This document shows positions 9,118-17,211 of a DNA stretch of 64,000 bases, in pieces. The stretch is from Campylobacter concisus. Its GTDB lineage: Bacteria > Campylobacterota > Campylobacteria > Campylobacterales > Campylobacteraceae. The stretch lies in NCBI RefSeq assembly GCF_003049705.1, contig NZ_PIRF01000006.1:1-64000 (forward strand). Reading direction: 5' to 3'. The translations under genes were made by a program, and so were the position numbers. The notes under the pieces are model-generated. The model searched no databases. It saw nothing but the letters and a program-made list of their open reading frames with translations, and was not told the origin of the DNA. Every line of letters begins with the position of its first letter. Position 1 is the stretch's first letter.

Positions 9118-10128
9118 TTGGATAGAATCGTTGAAATCGAAAAAGTAAGCTTTGAAAATGACTTTGAAGTCTCGCTTAGACCGACAAAATTTGAAGACTA
9201 TATCGGACAAGAAAAGATCAAGCAAAATTTAGATGTCTTTATAAAAGCAGCCAAAAAGCGAAATGAGTGCCTAGATCACGTGCTATTTTACGGCCCTCCA
9301 GGACTTGGTAAAACCACCCTTGCTCACATCATCGCAAACGAGATGGGTGTAAGTATCAAAATGACTGCAGCACCGATGATAGAAAAGAGTGGTGATCTTG
9401 CGGCGATCCTTACAAATTTACAAGAGGGCGACGTGCTTTTTATCGATGAGATCCACCGCCTAAGCCCAGCTATCGAGGAGGTGCTTTACCCTGCGATGGA
9501 GGACTTTAGGCTTGATATCATAATAGGCTCTGGCCCAGCTGCTCAGACTATCAAGATAGATCTGCCAAAATTTACACTGATTGGTGCAACGACACGTGCT
9601 GGCATGATCTCAGCGCCTTTAAGAGACCGCTTTGGGATGGACTTTAGGCTGCAGTTTTACACAAGCAGCGAGCTAAGCCGTATCGTGCAGATAGCCTCTG
9701 CCAAGCTTGGCAAAGAGTGCGATAAAAACGCCTCACTCGAGATCGCCAAACGCTCACGTGCCACGCCAAGGATCGCTCTTAGACTATTAAAGCGAATTCG
9801 CGACTTTGCCGAGGTAAATGACGAGCTAATCATCAGCCACGAGCGTGCGAAAGAGGGGCTTAACGCACTTGGTGTAAATTCGCTTGGATTTGACGAGATG
9901 GATATTAGGTATTTAGAAATTTTGATGCAAGCAAGGCGCCGTCCTATGGGGCTTAGCACGATAGCTGCGGCACTTAGTGAGGACGAGGGCACGGTTGAGG
10001 ATGTCATCGAGCCATATTTGCTTGCAAATGGCTTTATCGAGCGCACCGCAAAGGGTAGAATCGCGAGTGCGAAGTGCTTTGAGACCTTTAATGTCAAGAT
10101 TGATATCGAAAAAGGGCTTTTTGAGTAG
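9118..10128 (+). CDS. ruvB: Holliday junction branch-migration ATPase RuvB
   Basis: Hexameric motor that, with RuvA, drives branch migration of Holliday junctions in recombination repair. At 336 residues it has the normal length. It shows Walker A (GPPGLGKTT, 59-67), Walker B (DEIH from Asp110), the sensor-1 region (GATTRAG) and a C-terminal winged helix with RTAKGR. It starts with TTG at 9118 after AGAAGGA. Confidence 0.97.
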   Translation: MDRIVEIEKVSFENDFEVSLRPTKFEDYIGQEKIKQNLDVFIKAAKKRNECLDHVLFYGPPGLGKTTLAHIIANEMGVSIKMTAAPMIEKSGDLAAILTNLQEGDVLFIDEIHRLSPAIEEVLYPAMEDFRLDIIIGSGPAAQTIKIDLPKFTLIGATTRAGMISAPLRDRFGMDFRLQFYTSSELSRIVQIASAKLGKECDKNASLEIAKRSRATPRIALRLLKRIRDFAEVNDELIISHERAKEGLNALGVNSLGFDEMDIRYLEILMQARRRPMGLSTIAAALSEDEGTVEDVIEPYLLANGFIERTAKGRIASAKCFETFNVKIDIEKGLFE

Positions 10129-10151
10129 CAAAATTTAAATTTGGAGCAAAA

Positions 10152-11231
10152 ATGGGTGAGCCACATCTTTGTCCTAGGTGCGAGCAAAGGACGATTTACT
10201 TTGATGGGATCTGCTATGATTGCAGGCAAAAAGAGAAGCTGGAGTTTTATCAAGGCTTAAGCGAGGCTGAGATTAAGCAAAAGCTAAAAAATGTCCTAGC
10301 TCACACAGACGAGATAGGCAAATATGATGAAATTTATAGCGATCTTGTCTATATTTTCTACCTGCACGGCATTTGCGACGAGCAGATAATAAGAGAAGTA
10401 ACCAAAGAGTGTGAATACTATCCATTTGAAATTTACAAAAACGCCTCAAGTGATGTAAGAGATGAGCTCATAAATAGTCTAAATGGCGCTGAAAATAGGG
10501 TAAAAACTAATCACATCCTTTGCGCGCTTGCGTGGCAGGGCGATGAGGTGGTGAGGGAGCTATTTTTTAAGCTTTATAATGCGCCAAAGCCTTGGAAGGT
10601 AAAGCTTCACGTAGATACTGACGCATACGCTCAGGTTGCTGGCTGGAGCTTTGACGAGAGTGGTAAGAGAAGAAGCCTAGTTTTTGATAAGTGTTTTACA
10701 TGTGGGCCAAGCCAAAACGCAGATGCAAGCATTAAATTTAAAGCACTAAACGATGAAAAATGTAAATTTTGTAGCGGCGAGATGCTGGAATTTATCATCA
10801 AAAAAGAGAGTCTAAAGCGACTTGGGCTAGAGCTTAAAAACGATGCTGTACTTAAATTTTGTCCAACATGCATTGGTCTTGTGCAGTATTTTTGCCAAAA
10901 TGATGGCAATAATATGCAAACAGAGATAGTAGGTGAGGGCGAGAGTGATGACTATTTAAGAGATGCTGTGACGACTCTTGATGGGCAAAATTTCGAGCTA
11001 GCCAGCGAGGTTTGCGCTCACTACTCATATATGATAGATAGCGAAATTTTGCTTGGAGGATATCCGCAGTGGGAGCAAGATGCCGAGCATTTAAAATGTC
11101 CAAAATGTAGCAAAAGCATGAAATACATAGCACAAATTCCTCTTGGAAGTCTAGTAGATGGCGAGGGAACTATTTATGTTCAAATCTGTGATGAATGCGA
11201 GATCGTCGGGGCAAATTTTCAGTGTACGTAA
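10152..11231 (+). CDS. Hypothetical protein with several zinc-ribbon-like CxxC pairs
   Basis: I do not recognise this 359-residue protein. It opens with a small zinc ribbon (C7, C10, C21, C24) followed by a helical, charged region (about 30-150). Further pairs follow: CFTC and CKFC near 180-205, CPTC near 238, and CPKC...CDEC in the last 45 residues. The ending, LLGGYPQWEQDAEHLKC and then CPKC, recalls the C-terminus of DUF1963/YwqG-type proteins, but this comes from memory and is weak. It starts 23 bases after ruvB behind TTGGAGC and may be co-transcribed with it. It looks cytoplasmic. Confidence 0.75.
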   Translation: MGEPHLCPRCEQRTIYFDGICYDCRQKEKLEFYQGLSEAEIKQKLKNVLAHTDEIGKYDEIYSDLVYIFYLHGICDEQIIREVTKECEYYPFEIYKNASSDVRDELINSLNGAENRVKTNHILCALAWQGDEVVRELFFKLYNAPKPWKVKLHVDTDAYAQVAGWSFDESGKRRSLVFDKCFTCGPSQNADASIKFKALNDEKCKFCSGEMLEFIIKKESLKRLGLELKNDAVLKFCPTCIGLVQYFCQNDGNNMQTEIVGEGESDDYLRDAVTTLDGQNFELASEVCAHYSYMIDSEILLGGYPQWEQDAEHLKCPKCSKSMKYIAQIPLGSLVDGEGTIYVQICDECEIVGANFQCT

Positions 11232-11418
11232 AAGGCTAAATTTATAGGAGCTTTTGAGCTAGAAATTTTACGTAAAACTATCAATTTATCTAAATTTACT
11301 AAGCGCCAGTAGCATGCTAAAAATGTCAAAAGCCTAGCCACACTTGCTAGCTTTGCAAGCTTGATGGCAAAGAGCTTAAGCAATTTGGGAAGCAAATGAG
11401 CAACTTTGATAAATTTGC

Positions 11419-11424
11419 TATAAT
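11419..11424 (+). promoter_or_regulatory. Extended -10 promoter of the AI-2E-type permease gene
   Basis: TTTGCTATAAT gives a perfect TATAAT with the extended TGn motif, 22 bases before the start codon. The 215-base gap before it holds no other recognisable element. Confidence 0.5.
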
Positions 11425-11446
11425 AATCCCATTTTAAGGGAGCAAG

Positions 11447-12487
11447 ATGAACAATAGACTATTTTTTGGAATTTTTGTATTTTGTGCTTTGGCTTTGGTG
11501 GTCTATCTTTTTAAACCATATTTGCTTGATATTTTTATCGCTGCGCTGCTTGCTGTCGCGGTTTCAAATGTCCAAATCGCATTTTTATCGCTCACTAAAA
11601 ACCGCAAGACGCTTTCATCGGCTCTTACCACATCTGTGCTTCTTTGCTTATTTATCGCCCCACTTCTTTATGCGGTGGTTGAGATCGCAAAATACGCAGC
11701 TGGCTTTGATATAAACAATGTCACAAAGACTATCGAATTTATCAAAAATTATGATTTTAGGATGCCTGAGTCGATAAATTTTTTAGAGCCAAAGATAAAA
11801 GAATTTATCGGTGGACTTGATATTAAAATGCTTTTTTCTCAACTTGCGACAAATCTTGCAAGTCTAGGTAAGTTAAGCCTTAAATTTGGCGTTGATATGA
11901 TCATTATTTTGGTCTTTTTCTTCTTTTGCAATCTTTATGGCAATGAACTAATCAACTATCTAAAATATGCACTTCCGCTAAAGCAAGATGACACAGAGTC
12001 TATTTTAAGTGAGGTTGGTAACGTGATGAGTGTGGTTTTTTATTCAACCATTGCAAATATGATAATACAAGGCTTTTTATTTGCTATTGTCACAAGCTTT
12101 TACGGCTATGACGGCGTGCTAACTGGCATCTTTTTTAGCTTTGCTTCGCTTATTCCAGTTGTTGGCGGTATTTTGGCATGGGGGCCTATTAGCATTTATG
12201 AGTTTGCAAATGGCAACACAGCAGCAGCGATAACTATCGCAATTTATACGATCGTAGTGATCTCATTTGCAGCTGATACGCTTTTAAAGCCACTTGTTAT
12301 TAAATTTATAAACTCAAAGCTGGTCAAAATACCAACAAAGATAAATGAACTTCTTATATTCTTTGCGATGCTTGCAGGTATCACGACATTTGGGTTTTGG
12401 GGCGTGATCCTTGGACCGGCGATTGTGACATTTTTTATCTCGACTATCAAGCTTTATACGCTTTTAAGAGAGAGAAATTTTGTATAA
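11447..12487 (+). CDS. AI-2E family (PerM/YdiK-type) membrane transporter
   Basis: A 346-residue polytopic inner-membrane protein with about eight helices and the family region SLIPVVGGILAWGP in its second half. The family includes exporters of autoinducer-2 and Na+/H+ antiporters, so the substrate is unknown. It starts with ATG behind AAGGGAGCAAG. A homologue lies between ligA and tlyA in C. jejuni as I remember it; here it sits after ruvB, which would be a local rearrangement. Confidence 0.82.
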   Translation: MNNRLFFGIFVFCALALVVYLFKPYLLDIFIAALLAVAVSNVQIAFLSLTKNRKTLSSALTTSVLLCLFIAPLLYAVVEIAKYAAGFDINNVTKTIEFIKNYDFRMPESINFLEPKIKEFIGGLDIKMLFSQLATNLASLGKLSLKFGVDMIIILVFFFFCNLYGNELINYLKYALPLKQDDTESILSEVGNVMSVVFYSTIANMIIQGFLFAIVTSFYGYDGVLTGIFFSFASLIPVVGGILAWGPISIYEFANGNTAAAITIAIYTIVVISFAADTLLKPLVIKFINSKLVKIPTKINELLIFFAMLAGITTFGFWGVILGPAIVTFFISTIKLYTLLRERNFV

Positions 12488-12501
12488 AAATAGGAACAAA
12501 T

Positions 12502-12873
12502 ATGATCTATGAAGATAAATTTATAAAAATCGAGCGTGAAGACAATGAACTTCCATGGATAAAAATTTTTACCATTAAGCCATTTCGTGAGCTAAGCGAC
12601 TGCGATGAGGCAAGTAGAGTTAGGCTTTTTGAGGCGATGCTTATAAGCGAAAAGGCAATGCTTGAGTTTTATAAACCAACCAAAATAAACATTGCAAGCT
12701 TTGGAAACTACGTGCCACACTTGCATATTCATGTTATTGCTAGATTTAGTAATGACGCATTTTTCCCAGATAGCGTTTGGGCTAATCCAAAAAGAAAAAG
12801 TGAGCTTGTGTTGCCGGAATTTAATAAATTTGCAAAATTTTTAGAAGAAAAGTTAAAGGCTAGTTTTGAATAA
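12502..12873 (+). CDS. HIT-family nucleotide hydrolase/transferase
   Basis: A small cytoplasmic protein of 123 residues with the histidine triad H73-L-H75-I-H77 (in PHLHIHVIARF), which attacks the alpha-phosphate of nucleotide substrates. Substrate candidates include AMP-lysine-type or dinucleoside polyphosphates; none can be chosen. The ATG at 12502 with AGGAAC upstream is used. A longer reading frame into the previous gene exists but would add unrelated sequence. It overlaps the next gene by 8 bases. Confidence 0.85.
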   Translation: MIYEDKFIKIEREDNELPWIKIFTIKPFRELSDCDEASRVRLFEAMLISEKAMLEFYKPTKINIASFGNYVPHLHIHVIARFSNDAFFPDSVWANPKRKSELVLPEFNKFAKFLEEKLKASFE

Positions 12874-13753
12874 ATATAAAAAATATCTTAATTTCTACAT
12901 TATTTTTATCTTTATTATAGTACTTGGAGGGCTTTTTTACTTTCTTTACAGCTCTTATATGGCTGAAAAGATGCAAAATAATATGCGAGTCTTTTTTGAT
13001 TACCAGGTAAAACAGCTTAATAAAAGTATAGATGATGAGAAATTTTCATCAATGGCGATCTCGATCTTGCTTGCTCAAAATGAATCCATACAAATGTGCT
13101 TGCTAGGGCAAAGTCGCGATGAATGTATAAAAAATATCGAAAATTTAACCAAAACCCTTGGCGCAGCATCGATGTATAACAACATTAAGCTTCATATTTA
13201 TGATAAAGATCTAAAAAGCTATGTAAGGAGTTGGGATTTAAACAGATATGGCGATATGATCGCTAGTAGTAGGTTTTTAGTGCAAGAGTCAAGGCATCAA
13301 AACAAGCCCATGGTTGGCATCGAGGCGTGGTATGCTGGAACGCATATAAGGGCTGTCTCAAACGTAATACGTGATGGTAAAATTATTGGCAACATCGAGG
13401 TTTTGTTAAATTTTGATTCACTTGGAAATTATTTTAAAAAGCAAGGAATTGATCTATTTGTTCTTTTGGCAAAAGACAAGATGCCATCTCGTAAAAGCAT
13501 TCCAAGTGATCAAATTTTAAATGATTATTACATCGAAAATTTAAGCAGTGCAAATTTAAACATAGTAGGTTTTTTGCGTGATATTAATTTTAAAGAATAT
13601 GAATTTTACGTTTATAAAACGCACTACTTTTGTGTGGTACCATTAATAGACGCTAGCAACACACAGATAGGCTATTATGTGCTTCATGTAAATACTAATG
13701 AAAAAGAGCGAAATATTTCACAAAATTATTTTGAGTCAGAAGAGCTTTTTTAA
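12866..13753 (+). CDS. Membrane-anchored periplasmic sensor protein with no output domain
   Basis: A 295-residue protein with one N-terminal membrane helix (about 8-30) and a large extracytoplasmic domain resembling a double-Cache ligand sensor (the region GIEAWYAGTHIRAVSNVIRDG is typical of chemoreceptor and cyclase sensors). It stops after the sensor fold; no second helix, HAMP, kinase, cyclase or methyl-accepting domain follows. It starts with TTG at 12866 behind AAAGG and overlaps the HIT gene. It may be a binding protein partnered elsewhere, or the remnant of a chemoreceptor. tmRNA follows on the other strand. Confidence 0.7.
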   Translation: MNKYKKYLNFYIIFIFIIVLGGLFYFLYSSYMAEKMQNNMRVFFDYQVKQLNKSIDDEKFSSMAISILLAQNESIQMCLLGQSRDECIKNIENLTKTLGAASMYNNIKLHIYDKDLKSYVRSWDLNRYGDMIASSRFLVQESRHQNKPMVGIEAWYAGTHIRAVSNVIRDGKIIGNIEVLLNFDSLGNYFKKQGIDLFVLLAKDKMPSRKSIPSDQILNDYYIENLSSANLNIVGFLRDINFKEYEFYVYKTHYFCVVPLIDASNTQIGYYVLHVNTNEKERNISQNYFESEELF

Positions 13754-13798
13754 TTTAAGCTATTTAATAAAATTTTTATTTGTATTTTTAGATAAAAA

Positions 13799-14157
13799 TG
13801 GTGGAAGCGAGGGGGATCGAACCCCTGTCCAAAAACAAAATGCATACAGCCTCTACATGCTTAGCAAAAGTGAAAATTTCATCTAAAAAGGCTCACTTTC
13901 CAAAACCAAAATTTAGACTAAGACTAAAATTTCAGCTAGCAAGCAGTCACTTTGCGAGCCTACTCTAGCTAAATTACTTGCTTTTGTCCTAGCTAGAATT
14001 AGACTAAGCAAGGCTCAACTGAACTTACGCAGCTTTAGCGTAAGCAGGAGCGAAATTAACGTTGTTTGCGTTTAAATTTAATTTGAGCTTTTTACGCTTT
14101 GCTCAAAGCGACGTGCCACCGTACACACTCTGCTCCTGTCGAAGCCAAGTCGCTCCC
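13799..14157 (-). ncRNA. ssrA: Transfer-messenger RNA (tmRNA)
   Basis: Rescues stalled ribosomes and tags the truncated protein for degradation. The 5' end reads GGGAGCGACTTGGCTTCGAC and the 3' end has the T-arm GGGGTTCGATCCCC and an encoded CCA at 13799-13801, so the two ends form the tRNA-Ala-like domain. The tag frame is at 14069-14025, gives ANNVNFAPAYAKAA and ends in TAA. The length is 359 bases, as in other Campylobacter. Confidence 0.96.
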
Positions 14158-14183
14158 AAAAAATAAAATGGTTAGTGGATTAT

Positions 14184-14588
14184 TTAGTTAAGTTTTGCAG
14201 GTACATCAATGATTTTTGGTTCAAGAACGCTAAAATATTCAAAATCGTTCTCGACGTCATCTTTATATTTATTAAACTGATCGCTAATAAGTAGTAACCA
14301 ATCTATAAATTTATCATTTGCTGGACCCTTTAGACTTCTTGCCTCTTGAGTTATCTCTTCAGCTAAAGTTGTAAGCTTTAATATCGGATCAAGATGCATG
14401 AATCCTGCTGCTGATTTAATATTATGAAAAATCCTAGTAAGCTCTAGGATGCTATCTTTATATTTATCAGCTCTTCCTAAATTTATTATCAAAGGCTCGA
14501 GTAAATCGCACATTAAAGCATAGTGAGATAAAAATTCTTCAACTATGTCATAAGAGTAATCTATTTCAAGCCTTTTTAATATACCCAT
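14184..14588 (-). CDS. Histidine phosphotransfer (Hpt) domain protein
   Basis: A 134-residue, all-helical cytoplasmic protein. His55 in FHNIKSAAGFM fits the Hpt pattern H-x-x-K-[GS]-x-A-G, so it could pass phosphate between response regulators. No hybrid kinase or receiver gene lies beside it. The ATG at 14588 is chosen because AAGGAC precedes it; an upstream ATG at 14624 lacks such a site. It lies upstream of tmRNA on the same strand and is divergent from panB. Confidence 0.7.
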   Translation of the reverse strand: MGILKRLEIDYSYDIVEEFLSHYALMCDLLEPLIINLGRADKYKDSILELTRIFHNIKSAAGFMHLDPILKLTTLAEEITQEARSLKGPANDKFIDWLLLISDQFNKYKDDVENDFEYFSVLEPKIIDVPAKLN

Positions 14589-14673
14589 TTTTATGTCCTT
14601 AAGAAATTGGCGTAATTGTAGCAAAAATTTGATAAAATTGTTAGCCTTTTAGGTAAAATCCTTGGAGCTTGCA

Positions 14674-15483
14674 ATGAAAAATGAAAAAACTCAGAAGAAA
14701 AAACTAAGCATAAATGATATAAAAAATAAAAAAGGCATTGAGCCTATTGTAATGATAACTGCTTATGATGCGCTGTTTGCTAAGCTTTTTGATGATTATG
14801 CTGATATTATTTTGGTTGGCGATAGCTTAAATATGAGTTTTAATATGCAAGAAAGCACGATAGGTGCGGATATGAATACCATGCTTTATCATACAAAGGC
14901 CGTTTGTAACGGAGCTAAAAATACTTTTATCATGGCTGATATGCCATTTGGCAGCTACACAAATGAAAAGCAAGCGATAAAAAATGCGATGAAATTTTTC
15001 AAACAGACAAATGCCGATGCGGTAAAGCTTGAAGTTGGCATGCACCAAGTAAATTTAGTGAAGCGCCTTTGTGAAGAGGGCATAAACGTTATGGCACATA
15101 TCGGCTTAAAGCCTCAGTTTTATAAATTTGAAGGCGGTTATAAGATAAAAGGCAGAAGCGAGATCGAGGCAAAAAAACTAATTGAAGAGGCTTTGGCGTT
15201 TGAGCAAGCTGGAGCATTTGGCATCTTACTTGAGGGTACGGTGAGTAGCGTGGCTAGCGAGATAACAAAGCAGGTTTATGTGCCAGTTATTGGTATCGGA
15301 TCCGGAGTAAACGTCGATGGGCAAGTGCTTGTATGGTCTGACATGCTTGGGTTTTTCGAAGACTTTAAACCAAAATTTGTAAAACGCTATCTTGATGGAG
15401 CGGATATTGTAAGAAAGAGTGTGCAATCCTACGCAAATGATGTAAAAGGCAAAATTTTTCCAAGTGAAGAATTTTGCTATTAG
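14674..15483 (+). CDS. panB: 3-methyl-2-oxobutanoate hydroxymethyltransferase
   Basis: First step of pantothenate synthesis: transfers a hydroxymethyl group from 5,10-methylene-THF to 2-oxoisovalerate to give ketopantoate, in the cytoplasm. The 269-residue product has the normal length and the family blocks MITAYDALFAKLFDDY, VGDSLNM and GIGSG. The ATG at 14674 follows TTGGAG with 6-base spacing; the TTG at 14662 lies inside that ribosome site and is rejected. Confidence 0.95.
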   Translation: MKNEKTQKKKLSINDIKNKKGIEPIVMITAYDALFAKLFDDYADIILVGDSLNMSFNMQESTIGADMNTMLYHTKAVCNGAKNTFIMADMPFGSYTNEKQAIKNAMKFFKQTNADAVKLEVGMHQVNLVKRLCEEGINVMAHIGLKPQFYKFEGGYKIKGRSEIEAKKLIEEALAFEQAGAFGILLEGTVSSVASEITKQVYVPVIGIGSGVNVDGQVLVWSDMLGFFEDFKPKFVKRYLDGADIVRKSVQSYANDVKGKIFPSEEFCY

Positions 15484-15516
15484 GACGATTGATATCCGCA
15501 TTAAATAAAAAGCGTC

Positions 15517-15552
15517 AAAAGGCTATCTATTTAAATTTCTTTATAGCCTTTT
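15517..15552 (+). terminator. Possible terminator between convergent panB and ribB
   Basis: A 10-bp stem (15517-15526 with 15543-15552) with a long 16-base loop and a short T run overlaps the 3' end of ribB. It could serve both strands weakly. Confidence 0.4.
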
Positions 15553-16550
15553 ATATCAAGACCAAAACCTGCAAGGCTTACAAATTCTTTATTTTTATTT
15601 GAGCTTAAAAGTTCAATTTCGCTTATGCCAAAATACTTTAAAATTTGTGCCCCAATGCCATAATCTTTTTGCGAGCTTGTATCGCTTTTATTGCTGTCTA
15701 AAAATAGTAACACTCCGCCATTTTTACTTAAAAAATCCAACGCCTTTAATAAATTATCAAATTTATCTCCGCTTAAAAGCTCATGGTCTTTGCTTATTTT
15801 TTGAAATTTTACATTAGTTTGCGCTTTTGTCTCTCCAAAAACATAGGCAGCGTGATTTTTATTTTCGTGATCTTTTATGTCATATCTTTTTGCTTCAAAA
15901 CCACAGATTTTTACACTCTTTGCGGGCGAAACTTCTATTAAGCTTTCGTGGCTAAGTCTGTATTCTACTAACTCAGAAACGCTTATCATGTTTAGGTCAA
16001 ATTTTTTACAGAATTCCTCCAAATAATCACGTCTTGCCATTGTTCCATCTTCTTTTACGATCTCACAAATCGCTGCCATTGGACTAACGCCAGCGAGTTT
16101 GCAAAGATCAACTGATCCTTCAGTATGACCTGTACGAACGAGGACGCCACCTTTTTTTGCAATAAGCGGAAATATATGCCCAGGCCTTACAAAATTTTCA
16201 GGCACTGAATCAATACTAGCAGCAAGTCTAATCGTCATATCACGCTCATAAGCACTTACGCCTGTCGTTGCCTCCTTTGCGTCAATTGTGACAGTAAATG
16301 CAGTTTCGTGGCTGGATGTATTTTTAGAAACCATTAGCGGCAAATCAAGTCTTTTTGCGTTTGCTTCATCCATCGCAAGGCAAAGCACACCTTTTGCATG
16401 AGTGATCGCAAAATTTACCTTTTGCATATCGCTGCTTGCCGCTGAAAAGACCAAGTCTCCTTCATTCTCACGGTCTTCGTCATCGACCATAATTACCATT
16501 TTGCCATTTTTTATATCTTCAATCGCTTTTAATACATTTTCAAATGCCAT
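15531..16550 (-). CDS. ribB: 3,4-dihydroxy-2-butanone 4-phosphate synthase with degenerate GTP cyclohydrolase II-like domain
   Basis: Makes the four-carbon precursor of riboflavin from ribulose 5-phosphate. Residues 1 to about 205 are a complete DHBP synthase with the metal site in DDEDRENEGD (23-32) and RTGHTEGSVDL. Residues about 206-339 align in position with GTP cyclohydrolase II, as in RibBA fusions. However, the zinc cysteines and the RCDCG segment are missing: the expected HSECLTGD region reads DHELLSGD with no cysteines after it. The second activity is therefore probably lost, and a separate ribA would be needed elsewhere. Confidence 0.9.
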   Translation of the reverse strand: MAFENVLKAIEDIKNGKMVIMVDDEDRENEGDLVFSAASSDMQKVNFAITHAKGVLCLAMDEANAKRLDLPLMVSKNTSSHETAFTVTIDAKEATTGVSAYERDMTIRLAASIDSVPENFVRPGHIFPLIAKKGGVLVRTGHTEGSVDLCKLAGVSPMAAICEIVKEDGTMARRDYLEEFCKKFDLNMISVSELVEYRLSHESLIEVSPAKSVKICGFEAKRYDIKDHENKNHAAYVFGETKAQTNVKFQKISKDHELLSGDKFDNLLKALDFLSKNGGVLLFLDSNKSDTSSQKDYGIGAQILKYFGISEIELLSSNKNKEFVSLAGFGLDIKGYKEI

Positions 16551-16816
16551 AAATTTCCCTTATTAAATTTTTACGATTATATTGATTTTTTGATAACTTA
16601 GAGATAAAAATATTAATTTTGATTTGTCTTGTATCAATTATTTAGAAATTTTAGAAAAAGATTTATTTTTAAATATATGCGATTTAGTGGCGATAACTTA
16701 GGTTTTATTTTTCAATTTATTTTATATGTAAAATTTTAAAACATAAATTTTTAATAAAATTCACTATTTTTAAGAATAACAATAACTGGGAAAAATGGAA
16801 GTTAAAGAATAAAAGA

Positions 16817-16893
16817 TGGCGCAGCGGACGGGGCTCGAACCCGCGACCTCCGCCGTGACAGGGCGGCATTCTAACCAACTGAACTACCGCTGC
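16817..16893 (-). tRNA. tRNA-Asp (GTC)
   Basis: A complete 77-base cloverleaf: 7-bp acceptor stem GCAGCGG/CCGCTGC, anticodon loop CTGTCAC with GTC, T-arm with GGTTCGAGCC, G73 and encoded CCA. It is last in a leftward Lys-Glu-Val-Asp cluster. Confidence 0.95.
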
Positions 16894-16901
16894 ACCTAAA
16901 A

Positions 16902-16977
16902 TGGTGGTCGCTATAAGACTCGAACTTATGACATCCACCTTGTAAGGGTGGCGCTCTACCAACTGAGCTAAGCGACC
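16902..16977 (-). tRNA. tRNA-Val (TAC)
   Basis: A complete 76-base cloverleaf: acceptor GGTCGCT/AGCGACC, anticodon loop CTTACAA with TAC, A73 and encoded CCA. Eight bases separate it from tRNA-Asp. Confidence 0.95.
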
Positions 16978-16995
16978 TAAAATTTAAAAAACATC

Positions 16996-17071
16996 TGGCG
17001 ACCCTTAGAGGATTTGAACCTCTGTTTCTACACAGAGAAAGTAGAGTCCTGAGCCACTAGACGAAAGGGTC
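16996..17071 (-). tRNA. tRNA-Glu with irregular anticodon arm
   Basis: Acceptor GACCCTT/AAGGGTC, G73, encoded CCA and the D-arm GTCTAGTGG...AGGAC mark a bacterial tRNA-Glu of 76 bases. Counting from the conserved D-stem, the anticodon stem is CTACT/TGTAG with a T-T mismatch at 31-39. The loop is TTCTCTG, which puts CTC at positions 34-36 and T at 37, not the expected TTC followed by a purine. Glu identity is likely; the anticodon reading is uncertain. Confidence 0.85.
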
Positions 17072-17084
17072 ATAAACCCAAAAA

Positions 17085-17160
17085 TGGTGTCCTGCGTTGG
17101 ATTCGAACCAACGGCCCCCTCATTAAAAGTGAGATGCTCTACCGACTGAGCTAGCAAGAC
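17085..17160 (-). tRNA. tRNA-Lys (TTT)
   Basis: A complete 76-base cloverleaf: acceptor GTCTTGC/GCAGGAC with one G-T pair, anticodon loop CTTTTAA with TTT, A73 and encoded CCA. It is the first gene of the cluster after the promoter at 17183-17211. Confidence 0.95.
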
Positions 17161-17182
17161 ATTTGCTTAAAAAAGAATTGAG

Positions 17183-17211
17183 ATTATACAAAAAACATTA
17201 TTACATGTCAA
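17183..17211 (-). promoter_or_regulatory. Consensus sigma-70 promoter of the tRNA cluster
   Basis: On the minus strand TTGACA (17211-17206) and TATAAT (17188-17183) are both perfect and 17 bases apart, 23 bases before tRNA-Lys. Such a complete -35 box is unusual in Campylobacter and fits a strong stable-RNA promoter. Confidence 0.88.

Noticed and set aside
9657..10253. Long minus-strand open frame across ruvB
   Set aside because: Serine- and leucine-rich composition typical of an antisense shadow; ruvB is certain on the plus strand.
13698..13886. Plus-strand open frame reaching into tmRNA
   Set aside because: It reads the antisense of the tmRNA 3' end (GSEGDRTPVQ is the well-known false translation of tRNA-like T-arms).
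16561..16816. Repeated GATAACTTAG in the gap between ribB and tRNA-Asp
   Set aside because: Two short copies about 100 bases apart in very AT-rich DNA are not more than chance would give.
16717..16962. Minus-strand open frame over tRNA-Asp and tRNA-Val
   Set aside because: It is translation of tRNA genes; the GGRGFEPRPLRH-type string is a classic tRNA artefact.
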